A DNA stretch of 64,000 nt from Dendrophyllia cribrosa. Lineage: Eukaryota > Cnidaria > Anthozoa > Scleractinia > Dendrophylliidae. The DNA is taken from positions 17,091,536 to 17,155,535 of the forward strand of contig JAJLRJ010000005.1 in NCBI GenBank assembly GCA_024195265.1, read 5' to 3'. The notes below the pieces were generated by a model, which saw only the letters and a program-made list of their open reading frames with translations, was not told the DNA's origin and did no database searches. The translations under genes were made by a program, and so were the position numbers. Each line of letters opens with the position of its first letter. Position 1 is the first letter of the stretch. Of this stretch, positions 1 through 11,330 are shown piece after piece.

Positions 1-9
1 AAATACAGT

Positions 10-240
10 AATCGATAGATAATCTGTCTAGGTAGCCCCATTTCATTCTGCTAACGGTCCGAATCCTGGCCTGATCGTTTGCCGTATAAAACAAGCCTGA
101 ACATAAAACGAAAGAGAATTAATTTTATCCTGAAACACATAAATAATCGGCATTACTCATAGATACGTTATCTGTCTAGGTAGCCATGTAGTTTACTTTG
201 AATTGCTATCGGTCTGAATCCTGCCGGGCCTGAACAAGAT
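10..240. repeat. diverged tandem pair, about 155 bp apart
   Basis: Two related blocks start near 15 and 163. Both carry ATCTGTCTAGGTAGCC, followed by a GGTCxGAATCCTG motif and a GTATAAAACGAA-like tail. This looks like an old tandem duplication of unknown origin. No coding potential was seen. Confidence 0.5.
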
Positions 241-2413
241 CATATGCATAAAAGTTCTCTTGGTATAAAACGAATGGAAGTGGACGTCGCGCTTATATAT
301 AACTAAACAAAAAATATATACCTACCAACTACAGCGGTAAAAAGCCTAAAAAAAAACTGAATAAAACACACTTTATGTCAGCCCAACTGGCTCTCTGTTG
401 AGTCAGACGAGAGTAGTTGACTGCAATTCACGGCCTGCAGAATAGATTTCTTTTTACTCAGTGAAATTCAAACTCGAGTGTGGAGTTTTCTTTTCAGTGC
501 TGAGTGCATCAAGGCAGATTTTTTATCAGTTTGCCAATTGTTATTTCATCCCCTAAAGCTAGTATCAGACGACAGCAATTGTGTTCTTATTGTGACTATT
601 TGTATTACATATAAGCGAGATGAGATGTCACTTCCTGCAAGTTGAGAGCACCGCGGACTCTGACGCAAAAGAAAATCACTTTGATTAAAATATACTAAAT
701 AACTTGGCTTATGAAATTGTGACTATCGCTTTTACTTAATGATAAAATTATGTAAATCCCATAGATGGCCGCGGCAATACATAACTGATTCCACTGAAAT
801 ATTTTATATGCTTTATATACAGTTTCGCAAAATGGATTTCTGGAAAATGCATGAATGAATCTATCATTGTATTAAATTGTTTATCAATCAATTAGTTCTT
901 GGGAGCGGCATACTGCTATCGTGGGAATTTCAATTTCAAATCTTCATTTTCTTAAAAGATCCTATCACTTTAATTCTCTTTTAGCCGACATTAATGAAAT
1001 TGCTTTTAAAATTTTGCAATTAAATTTTAAAATAGAGCTTCGAAATTACAACGTCATTCTATTTTTTTATTAAATTTTCCAAAGTAATAGTTTCGTTTAG
1101 TTTTAACATATAAAAGAATTTTTATGTTACAATCGTTTTTTACCTTAAAGGCCCAAATACCTTATTTATTTGAACAGTTTAAATACATAAGAGAACACCA
1201 GACGCAATAACGTATTGAATTCAGGACGGCCTTCGACAACTTTTCATTGTTTTAATCAATAAAAGTGCATTGTTTAAGACGCAAAAGTTCAATAAAGTGT
1301 CACTTTTCTTCACCAAATAATTTTTGTGAGAACAATTTTTCTTCCAGCGACTGTGTCTATAGAATTTACAGTGACAGTGTGACAGCTAAATTCGATCAAA
1401 AACTTTAGAACAACTCTTTGTCTTACAGTGTCGACAGCGGTCAAGAAACGTTTCCAATTCAAACGAAGAGAACCCTTATATTTATCTGAAAATACACGCT
1501 GCAGTACACACCAAGTTTGGAGGTGAAACGCAATTACTAGCATCAAAATTAATTTTGTCAGTTTTTCCTAAATCATCGACGAAAAAATTCAGCGACAACC
1601 TGGATGTGTGTCAGTTGGTAAACAATTGTCAAAACTGCTTGCAAATCAAAACAAATAGGTCTTCGAGGAAAGTCACAAAGCTGAAAACCAAAACGAGGCT
1701 CTAACACAACCTTTTAAAAATAGTTTCTGGGTTCCGTAATCACTGTGTACATGCGACATTACCAACAAGGTAATTCCACAAACTCACCCCGAAATGCGCA
1801 CGCTCCCCACTTATCGATATAACGAATAAACGACTTAGTGATTCAAAGAGCCTTGCCTTCTACTAGTTTCACGTGAAAGAACAGAACTGTCTGAACACTT
1901 GCCGCAAGAGGCAAAATCGTATTCAGTCTCCACTCTCCAGCCTGTACTTCGTTTAAGCTGGAATGTAAGTCCCGTGAAATCAAGCAAACATTGTTGCAGA
2001 AACATTTATGAATTGAAATGTTCTTTTTTTTTCACTAGATAAAATATTTTCTTGTGATTTGCGTGGACACGCAATCCCTTTTCTTTCCTCAACTGAGTTG
2101 TTGTGTGGGCGCGCAAACGAGAAATCGGCAAATATTGTGTAACAAAGTTTCCTTAACAGGTGTTTTCGTCTTATATACACCAAGCCTATAGTTGTTTTGA
2201 CAAACTAAACGCGCGTCATGTTTAACTGAAAATGTTTCAAGCGTGTACCCATTCTTACGTTAGTGTACGCGTTTCAGTTGGAAAACATCGTTACTTATTA
2301 GCTAATGTTTTGCAAGGGCCTTAAAATGTTCCGCTATATTAAAAGTTTCTTTGTGAACTATGGGTGATCTCCAATGAACTCTTTATGGTTGGTAGGTAAT
2401 TCTTACTTTTGAG
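241..2413. other. gene-free AT-rich stretch
   Basis: Only short ORFs without recognisable domains or splice-compatible partners occur here. I see no protein similarity, strong inverted repeat or tandem array. It is probably intergenic or intronic DNA, possibly with decayed transposon sequence. Confidence 0.5.
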
Positions 2414-2427
2414 ATTGCCATGAATGT

Positions 2428-2735
2428 GACCACTCACATGAAAGCTACAGAGCAGTACTTTCCTGTGGTACTGTTTATTATGTTGTACAAGGTGGTGCTA
2501 ACGTTTGAGTCTGTGGATGAAATCCTAAAGTGTGACCATTCAAATTTGATAAAAGCCATGGAGCAGTATTTTCCTGTGGCACTGTTTATTATGCTGTGCA
2601 AGGTGGTTCTATTAAACTTTTGAGTCTGTGGATGAAATTCTAAAGTGTGACCACTCACATGAAAGCTACAGAGCGGTACTTTCCTGCGGTGCTGTTTTTT
2701 TTATGCCGTACAAGTGGTTCTAACTTTTGTTTCCT
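2428..2735 (-). repeat. about three units of a dispersed satellite-like repeat
   Basis: Successive units share GAGTCTGTGGATGAAAT, AAGTGTGACCA and GAGCRGTACTTTCCTG. On the minus strand these match the 88-bp tandem repeat at 21257-21840 (ATGGTCACACCATAGGAT, CAGACTCAAAAGTTAGAAC). The same family also occurs once near 52395-52490. The ORFs on both strands here are by-products of the repeat. Confidence 0.6.
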
Positions 2736-2759
2736 GAAGAAATGATCCTATAAATGACC

Positions 2760-4430
2760 ATTCATATATGAGTGGGCATTTTAGTCAGTTAATATTGTTA
2801 AATTAGTTAGCACCTTTAAGAGTTGAAGACTTAAATCAGTGTAGTTTTGTCATCCGTAATTTATTACAGCCGAAACAGTCGAAACAATCCGTAATGCCAC
2901 ATTAATTTTTACGACAAAGAATACGAATTTGAATACGATCTTCGTCTATTAAAATCACAAAGTACTTTTCTATTTCTGGTTTTGTTGCAATTGAGCTCGA
3001 GTATTTTAGTTTCAAAGAATACACCGTATTGATTCAAAATTGCTTTTGAAATAAATTTCGTTCTGCTGTAACCTAAATGACATAAGTGCTAACCATTTAT
3101 TGCATTTAGCACACCTCTGAAGTAAAACAAGTCAAAATTTTAGGTTATTAAATTTCACCAATTATTGACTTAAAATACTAGCATAAATTCACAAGATCGC
3201 AGAACAAAAAATTGGTGTCTGTATATGTATTTAAAATAGTCAAAAGACTTCGAGTATAATCACTACCGAACTGAAATCACCAAATTGAAGGTACTGCCAA
3301 AATCACACATGTATTGTACCTGCATGGTGTAAACATTTAAGATTCAAAGCATTTTCTGATCGAGCTTTGACAAACAGAGCCAATAGCTAACCTGTTTCTC
3401 CCGGTGACCTTTCCTATTTTTCTTCAAGAATTTAGGAAGGAAATCCTGGTGAATGTCTTGGAATCGAAAAGAACAACTGAGCCCCGCAGTTATTTGCCAG
3501 ATGTTCAAAATCGAAGGGAAATTAGTACGAAATGCTCGAACCAATTTGTTTTAAAATTAATTAAACTTGATGCTATCACCAGACTGCCAAAATATGTAAA
3601 TTGAAACGCGCAGAACATCGTAAAGACTATTTAGAATTTGACAGTTTATCTACAAAAAAAAGGATTTGATCCCACGAACACGGAAACATTTTTCTTTGAC
3701 CCTTAGAAACACTTAATTAAAACCCTAGATGGCAAGACAAAAATACCTTTTTTAGAACAAGTCTTTAAATTTATAACACTTTAGGTTTTATTTATTTACT
3801 AAAGAAAAGTGATTTCTTTCTCTCGAGTGGTCTGGAAGAAAATTTGTCTCGCTGATGCTATTCAGTTATCACAAAATTGGCTGTTTTTCTTTAGGGAGTT
3901 TTGTATCGACTATTTTAATTCATAGTTTCTCCGCCTTACTTTCTAAAGAATTTTCTTCACCTCTAAAATAAATTCAGTGCAAAAATCACCAAATTCGCCT
4001 CATTAACTATGGCTAAAAATAGTAACTTTAAATTAATATGGACAGTAATAAAATACGCGGAATATATAGTTAATCTTTACCCAAGCACTTCAGCAGTGAA
4101 ACAAGACTTATTTGTAATGGCGGCTATAATTTTACATGCATCCTGCACCTTAATTTCCGCAAAGGGCGATGGAAATATGAAATAAAACATGTTGTGGAAA
4201 CATTGTGAAGTACACTGTTCCTCGTTCCCAGGGTCCTCCTTTGAGAGGAACCGTGAGGCTTGGAACGAGTTTGAATGTTCCTTGTTTGTGTCGCACATTT
4301 GTCCACATTTGTTGTGGAAGTGGAATCTTCTTTAAAGAAAAAAAGAACGATTAAAATTCTTTCTTAGTTTTTGTTTACCCTGTAAAATTAAAAGAGGCGA
4401 TGTCACGTATTTAAGTCTCACTTTGACGAG
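2760..4430. other. gene-free stretch
   Basis: No ORF here has recognisable domain content. One degenerate copy of the CTCGTTCCCAGGGTCC snap-back family lies at about 4215-4275. Nothing else was recognised. Confidence 0.45.
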
Positions 4431-4439
4431 CCAAAAAAA

Positions 4440-5275
4440 CATATTTCTCGGCGTATCACATCGAACGTTCGGTTATCGAACTCAATCGAACTCAATCGAA
4501 CTTTTTCGTTCGATGGAGTTCGGCGATCGAACGAAATCGAACTCACAAAAAAAATTCGAATCGAACAAAATCGAACATTCTATTTTCGAACTCAATCGAA
4601 CGAAAGAGTTCTATTTAAGTCTGGTCATGGAACGACGTTTAACTAACAGAAGAAAAACGCGAATCGAGCAAAATCGAAAGTTCGATTTTCGGTTCTGTCC
4701 TGGTGTACCGGTACACACACAAAAAAATAAAAGACTAAACAATACACTGCACGGACATGATACCCTATAAATAGAGCAGTTTTCAATTGACTGTCGAAAG
4801 TAATTACACAATTGCTTTGGTTTTGCATTGCTACGCTTTGTGATTGGCTAAAAAATCTCGCGCCACTTTCTCGACCAATCAGAAGTAAAACCAAAACCAA
4901 TCGTGACTTGCTCGCACGCGTTTTCCCGCGCTTGGCGCCGCCGACATGTAATTGCTCCGAGCTCTGATTGGTTCATTGGATTGTTTACGACTGCTGTGAT
5001 TGGTCTGAGTAATTGCTTTGGTTTTGGTTTTACGACACTCAATTGAAAACTGCTCTAAAGGGAATACAATGTGAAATCTCTTGTGAACCGGTACACGAGG
5101 ACAGAACCCGATTTTCGAATTCCAGATCTCTTGCAGTCGGGATTTGCCGTTTCTGCGAAAGTAGATTAGGTTTTACGCATTCACCGGATCGAATTCAGAC
5201 TCCGTTTTTTGTATTTTAGCTCAAAGTTCGATTTCGTTCGGCCATCGAACTCACAAAATAAGTTTTCGATTGGAT
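4440..5275. repeat. TCGAAC-rich repeat element
   Basis: The stretch is dominated by irregular repeats of the core ATCGAACTC and its complement, at the left (4460-4610) and right (5225-5270) sides. Between them are facing motifs: CGGTTCTGTCC with CCGGTACAC at the left, and CCGGTACACGAGGACAGAAC at the right. A MITE (4772-5057) sits in the middle. A relative with clear terminal inverted repeats lies at 56961-57560. The ORF at 4423-4770 only reads through the repeat. Confidence 0.6.
4772..5057. mobile_element. 286-bp MITE, copy 1 (TAGAGC family)
   Basis: The ends are inverted: TAGAGCAGTTTTCAATTGA at the left and TCAATTGAAAACTGCTCTA at the right, followed by facing TGTCG and CGACA. The interior is full of CCAAT/ATTGG motifs and GCGCC blocks. 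A second copy of nearly equal length lies at 39364-39650, which defines the element boundaries. No coding capacity was seen. The superfamily is undetermined because the flanks give no clean target duplication. Confidence 0.8.
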
Positions 5276-5579
5276 TCTGGGAAGTGTTTTGTCCCTGTGG
5301 GCCCCCCATGGTACAAACGTGGCGAATTCCAGCAATGTAAGACTGGCGGAGTTATTATTTATTTTTTATTTACACGGGCTGTTTCTCTTATGTCTCATGA
5401 TCAGTTGAACATACAAATGATACACGACCCAACAAGTGGCAACGCTTAATCTCCATTGTGTTTAAACAATTAAAGCTAGCATACCAAACTTACATGTAAG
5501 TGAATTTATGCGTTGAAGATTATTTGCTATTTCGCCATTTCAAGTTACTGCGGTTCAGCCATTCGACATGGATCAACTA

Positions 5580-5612
5580 TAGCAATATATATATATATAT
5601 ATATTTATATAT
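5580..5612. repeat. (AT)n microsatellite
   Basis: A run of alternating A and T lies at about 5587-5611. The surrounding 5290-5890 shows no gene. Confidence 0.6.
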
Positions 5613-5895
5613 GAGTGGCTATCCTTGAATGGGACCGACAAGGTTTAGTGATTAAGTGATCTTGTAAAATTCGAGACTGAAAACCGGCCGCTTAATACTT
5701 AACAGTTGCGGAAATACTCCGGCTTCGCTCGTAATTCCTCAGCTCTGTTTTGACCATGCTCAATGACGTCAAACCATTACTTATCAGAGGGCATATAATA
5801 GCAAACTACCTTTTTATTGCTTTTTACCAGTAACATAAACATTTTACTTGGAACCATGATGTTCAATTTGGTCTCAAAATGCAGAGATCAAAGAA

Positions 5896-6683
5896 ATGAA
5901 CTATAGACTCAATTTTAATGAACACATTAATAGCGTATGCAAGAAAGCAAGTCAGAGGATCAGCGTGCTGATGCGGTTAAGGAATCTGATACCTACCATG
6001 GCTAAGTTACAACTCTATAAATCGGCAATTTTTCCCCACCTCACTTATTGCCATTTAGTATGGCACTTTTGCAAGGCCTCAGACACTCGTAGATTAGAGA
6101 GGCTACAAGAACGTGGTTTGTGGGCTGTCTTTATGGACACACATCTTAATTACCAACAGCTTTTAGATAAATTTATGTATCTTAACGTACAAAGCGAAAC
6201 ATAACTTATGTCCGAGACCGATTTGTAATCTATTCCAGCCTAGTAATCATACTTATCAGCTGAGACAAACTGACTTTGCGCTACCCAGATTAAATACTAC
6301 TACTTATGGAAAAAATTCGCGAAGACTGAACCTTGGTCCCAAACTGTGACACAACTTATCCAGAAAAGAGAGACTTGCAAGCAATCTTAATACCTTTAAA
6401 TCGCAAATAAGAAAGCGTGACTTATCGAGCATCTTAAAAGATGGTTGTACTGGCTGCTATCTATACAATTCCTAGATTATTTTTTATAGATATTTATATA
6501 TTCTTAATCTTTTATACATGTACAGTTTCAGATTTTTTACGAGATATCTTTTTATATAGATTAGGTCAGTTTAAATCTTTTTTATGTTTAGTTAGGTGTC
6601 CCCTATTAGCTGAGGGTTTTCCCCACTGCTAGATATTTTATTGACACGTTAATAAAGTTTTTATTATTATTATTATTATTATT
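5896..6683 (+). mobile_element. 5'-truncated L2/CR1-like LINE, 3' end
   Basis: The reading frame 5896-6204 encodes the C-terminal end of a LINE reverse transcriptase: FNEHINSVCKKASQR, a P-H-L-T-Y-C motif and LERLQER, all typical of L2/CR1-like elements. Later frames continue the thumb/C-terminal region with stops and frameshifts. The copy ends with AATAAAG and an (ATT)n tail at about 6655-6683, as expected for this LINE class. It is an inactive 5'-truncated copy. Confidence 0.8.
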
Positions 6684-6903
6684 AAAAAAGGCATCGAGCC
6701 CATTGAAACTTTGATCATCGCGAAATCTTTTGATTTCACGGACAAGAATACAAAGTCAACTTTCAAGTCATTCGATTATTTACCTTTCTTTCCATTTCAT
6801 ATTTTTCTTAAATCAGTTCAGTATGGGGAATCTATTTCTGGATCCCATTTTCAGTTCATTCACCCTGTTTCGAGAAAGGACCATTAGCTATAGTCTGATG
6901 TAA

Positions 6904-7619
6904 TGGATGAGTCAATTCCAGCATCCCCCCCCCGCGGGCATTTTCATTTTTTTTTTTAAAATAGTGAATTCCCCACGGTGGGGACAAGTAAGCCGTTCAA
7001 ATTCCCCGCGGTCGGACCAAAAAAAAAAGGTAAATGCCCCACCCACGGGTTCATACAGCTCAAGTTTAAATAATATTTGTCTTGTAGCTAGAGCCAACGA
7101 ACAGACTAGAGTACTGAAAGTTGAGAAAAAATGAGGCTTATTAAATATATTCATCCATTTTCATCTATTAAATCATCCAGTACAAGTTTTAATGTTGTTT
7201 ATAAAACTATAGTATTTGTATAGAAGGGAAACGGCTTTTGGTTCGAGTTATCCGGAAGTTCGAGAAACCGAGGGTTCAAGAAATCGAAGTTCCACTGTAG
7301 TTCGAACGGCTATCAATTCAAGAAGCGGCTACAGACGTATGCATCTTCTTAAATTCTTTTGCCTTTGAAATGAAAACATTTACGATATATTAAAAAGAAC
7401 ATAAATTTAAAAATGTCTACAAGCTTTTCTAGCCCTTGCTGGATCAGCCATTCTTCGACAAACTCAAAGCCACGTGGCTGTCAAATTCCCCGGGGTAAAT
7501 GACGGGTGTGCTAATACCCGCCCCCCGGGCCAAGATAGAAAAATGCCCCACCCCCGGGATAGCAACATGTGTAAATGGCCCGGGGGGGGGGATGGGCACT
7601 GCTGGAATTGACTCATCCA
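6904..7619. mobile_element. 716-bp inverted-repeat element with C/G-rich ends
   Basis: The left end TGGATGAGTCAATTCCAGCA faces TGCTGGAATTGACTCATCCA at the right, a perfect 20-bp inverted match. A C run is just inside the left end and a G run just inside the right end. GGGGACAAG and CCCCGCGG blocks repeat within. A degenerate CGAGTTATCC/GTTCGAGAAACCG segment at about 7230-7300 looks like a decayed Tigger-type element. No transposase was seen. Confidence 0.7.
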
Positions 7620-7653
7620 TGAACATGCACTCTGAATGCGATCGGAGCCAATA

Positions 7654-8097
7654 CAGTCAACTCTCTCTTAACGGACACCTCTATAAGACGGACATCTGGT
7701 GTTAGTCCCTGCCGTTTTTCAGTCATTTTACTGTAACTAAACTCTCTATAAGACGGACACCTCTCAGAACGGACACTTTGAAACCGTCAACGGACACTTG
7801 AAAAGTGCTGTTTTTAGTTAAAAATTACTTCTAAACGGAAATGTAAGTGCTGAATATGAATAAACGAGTCCACTTTTCAAATGTTATTGTTATTCCAGTT
7901 TGTAGGTTTTGCTTAAGTAAACGACTTTAAATAGACTTAAAACAAACGTGTATTCATTGTGCATAGGTTCAGCTTCATGCATGTCTGAGAATTACTGGTG
8001 TCTCGTTACCTCGACTCTCTATAAGCCGGACACTTCTCTAAGACGGACAGTTGGGGCCGGTCCCGACGGTGTCCGTCTTTATAGAGAGAGTTGACTG
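7654..8097. mobile_element. Tigger/pogo-like MITE, 444 bp
   Basis: The element is flanked by TA on both sides (7652-7653 and 8098-8099). It has inverted ends CAGTCAACTCTCTC and GAGAGAGTTGACTG, followed by repeated AACGGACACC / AGACGGACA motifs. A TA target and CAGT ends are the pattern of Tc1/mariner-pogo elements. No transposase ORF was seen, so it is non-autonomous. Confidence 0.75.
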
Positions 8098-8380
8098 TAC
8101 TGCTTAGTTGAGCAGGAAAACTGAGGAAAAAGAAGCACATGCAATAAATAAACAGCACTCCCCCGAACAGCATCAAGAAGACAACTAAGTACCCGTCTGT
8201 ACTAAAGGCCAAGGCTGTAATAATTTTTCAGTTTGTTTGTCAACGGGCATGATTCTTTCAAGACCGTCTTTCAACAATCACCGTCGAAGCGTGGAGAGCC
8301 GGAATGAATTTTCAACCAGAGGCGGAATCCTGCTGTATTGAGAGCCAAGCCAGTCGGTTCTAGTTTTTAAACGTCTTTTA

Positions 8381-9176
8381 AGGTGATGTTACACGAGCCG
8401 ATTTTTAACGCCGATTTTTAACGCAACATTGTTCCGTTAAAAATCGATATCGTGTAACATGGCGCACAGGCCGATTTTTAACGCAACATTTCGTTGCGCC
8501 AACATGTTGCAGGTTTTTTTGAAAGCGATTCAAAAACCGGCAACATTGTTGCCCGAATTTTGTTGGAGTTGGCGCGTGTAACATCCCCGCCGCTGACTTT
8601 TAACGCAACATCGTCCCAGAATGCACCACGGACAACCGAAAAGTGTCACGTCGACACACGTAAACAGACAAAATGGCGGAGCTTTTTGAAGATGAAGTCG
8701 AATTTGTACCTGAAGTTCGTTTAGATGTCTTTCTATATGAACAGCAATGCGCCCAACAAGATCGTCAAACTTTTTTTGTCCATACGAAAATATCGTGCGA
8801 AGGCAGGTTCATCTTCAAGAGCTAATTCCCTACTAACTGATGATATACACCTCTTTCCTCCCTCCTTCTAATCCAACTTCTCGTCCAAATAGTTCGTTCC
8901 CGATTCCTTCCTTTTACATCTTCCAAACTGTCCACTAACAACAGAACCCGAATGAATTTCAGCCGGTCCGCCATTTTGTTTGTTTACGTGATGTCGACGT
9001 GACTTATTTCGATTTGTCGAGCAGGAGCCTGGGCTCAAACGTTGCGGACAATGTTAAACATCGTCTCGTGTAACATACCGTTGCCGACTGTTGCCGCAAC
9101 AAAGTTGCGTTAAAAGTTGTCTCGTGTAACATGGATTAAAAATCGGCTTTAAAAATCGGCTCGTGTAACATCACCT
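8381..9176. mobile_element. PIF/Harbinger-like non-autonomous element, 796 bp
   Basis: The inverted ends are AGGTGATGTTACACGAGCCG and CGGCTCGTGTAACATCACCT. The direct flanks are TTA (8378-8380 and 9177-9179), the 3-bp target duplication typical of PIF/Harbinger. The arms repeat GATTTTTAACGC and ACATCG motifs. An inner inverted pair (ACAAAATGGCGG near 8670, CCGCCATTTTGT near 8972) brackets a unique core. That core holds a 50-codon ORF at 8673-8825 starting MAELFEDEVEFVPEV, probably the N-terminal remnant of the parent element's protein. Confidence 0.75.
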
Positions 9177-9179
9177 TTA

Positions 9180-9386
9180 AAGAACAAACTTTTAGACAAT
9201 TTTTTAAATGCTCCTTAGCTTACGTATTGCAATAAGTAATAAGTCAATTTAGGTATTATAATTTGTAATTAAATAAGTTAAGCATTGTAATTAGTAATAA
9301 GTGAAGTATTGTAATTAGTTATTTTTATCGATTGTTCCTGAAAAGCCCCTTTGGGGAGAACCCAATAAAGTATGTATGTATGTATT
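9180..9386 (+). mobile_element. LINE 3' end with (GTAT)n tail
   Basis: An AT-rich stretch repeating TTGTAATTAG leads to a GAAAAGCCCCTTTGGGGAGA hairpin, AATAAAG and a (TATG)n tail. This architecture matches the 3' UTR of an L2/CR1-like LINE. A similar end occurs at about 62050-62133. No coding part remains. Confidence 0.6.
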
Positions 9387-11164
9387 TTCGTAAATATACT
9401 CATGGGTTTGAATTTGATAACAATTTTAAAACAGCTCACACATGATACTCCCATTTTCCTTTGGAAGTCCGCAAACAACACTTCGCAACTCGAACAAGAG
9501 AGAGCAGAGCTGAACATGCCGAAAGCGCTTTGGCCGCGTTACCGTTTGGTAGAATATAAGACGTCAATCGCATTTTGTTTTGGATCGTCGCTGCTTTAAT
9601 TGCCTTACCGTGGAAGTCTTTAATTTCAAGAAACTGGTCAGATTTGCCTGCTTGCGTTTATAACTATTTCTTCATCGCACGCCAGAGGGTCGATTTTATT
9701 AAACGCATTAGGGGTCCACATTCGCCTTGAAAATTCACACGTTTTCATTGTTCGCATCCAATAATCCCTATCTGTCTACGTCTAAAGTTATCGTTTCCTG
9801 TGGGTAAAAATAGCCTTCAAAACTATAAATAGGCTCGCTCTGATATATAGCATGGTCACAAACTGGCACAGAATACCGGTAGTAAAATCCTGACAATACA
9901 ATGGTCAGTTATGATCTTACTGTTTAAATAACAAAGTAGCCACTTATCAGCCGTAAAAATGCAAGGACTTATCAGCCGTAAAAATGCAAGGACCACTTGA
10001 ACAAACAGAAGCAAAATGTAGCTGGATCTTTGTGCAGATCAGGATCAGAAATATAGTTTTTTAGCCACTTATCAGCCACTTATGTTTAAATTTATAGCCA
10101 GGTTCTAATTCTAGTCGACGAGAGTATCCAATTAAAATAATTCAGTCATCATTCGTCCTCAGCAAAGGCTTAGAATTATTTTTTAGTCGATAAACAAAGC
10201 CGAATTCTAGAAGGAATTTTTTCATTGTGTCTATTGTCTAGCGAACAGCCCTCGAATTTAGTCATCCGGATCCGGATCACGTTCAATCACAACTAGCTAA
10301 GAATAAAACTTATCATAAACTGCAACTTTTTTTTATTTATAGATCATTTTCATTTTCGTAAGCAGTTTGTTTTCTGGCTGAGAGCAACCCCCAGAGAAAC
10401 GATGTTGCCGGGGAATGCCAAATAAAAGAAATAAAGAAATTCTTGAAATACAGCTAAATTTTCTCTATTACTGTTTGTTTTAAGTACAAAGATTCAAAAG
10501 ACCTCTGATTTGAATTGCATCCTCGCTTTAGAAAAGTCTTTTAATTGAGTGAAAACTTGTTTTAGTCGCACATGGACGCTCAGCTGCACCGCCAAAAATT
10601 TTAAAATGCTATATCTTCAAAGCAATGTTGCTGATATGAAGAGTCTGTTGATAGATATGCCGTGTTGAATAAGTTGTTTAGAAAAGACACCGTTCGAACT
10701 TGATCTTTGTATAGTACATCTAAAATCTATATTTTGAATGGTTTGATAAAGCCATTGGAGCGTTATGTAATCGGAGGAGTGGAGTTTACGTCCACTGCCG
10801 TACGAGAATTGGCGACAACCCTACTGATTTATTCTGAAATGAATACTGTGCGACAAAATCTTAACTGGCTTAAACAATTATCAACAAGAGGCTACACTTA
10901 GCCTATACTCATGCGCAAGAGACTCTAAGACGGGCGATTAAAGTTACCAATTTTTCTGTGCTCGCTTTTAATATTTAATTTATTGATTTCGATCAAATCC
11001 ACACTCATCTATATTAAACTTTCCAAGCTGTGAATTATTTCTGTTACATTTGAAAAGACTACTTAAAAAAATAGGCAGTAGATGACATGCTGTAAAAAGA
11101 AATTTGATAATCAATATAAAGATTTAGTTTTCCTGTGTTACTTAATCGCATGCAACCAGTGTAA
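9387..11164. other. gene-free stretch
   Basis: Only short ORFs without domain features are present. A 25-bp direct duplication of CTTATCAGCCGTAAAAATGC lies at about 9945-9995. Another possible LINE tail (AATAAAAGAAATAAAG) is near 10420. Confidence 0.4.
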
Positions 11165-11330
11165 AATGGGTTATTCCAGAAAAAATCCCCCCCCCCCCAC
11201 CCCCCGACGGATGCAATATTTTTTTACCCCTCCCCCGCCCGGATTTCCCGGCCAGGCCGACCAACCCTCGCACCTTGATTTTTAACCCAGATACTCCCTC
11301 CTGCCCGGATTGCCATTAACTTTTTGTAGG
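11165..11330. repeat. C-rich low-complexity block
   Basis: C-runs and CCCGGAT / CCTGCCCGG motifs recall the inner ends of the element at 6904-7619. It is probably a decayed relative. No gene was seen. Confidence 0.35.

Noticed and set aside
4423..4770. 115-codon plus-strand ORF
   Set aside because: It reads through the ATCGAAC repeat, giving a repetitive Asn/Arg/Ser-rich product with no domain.
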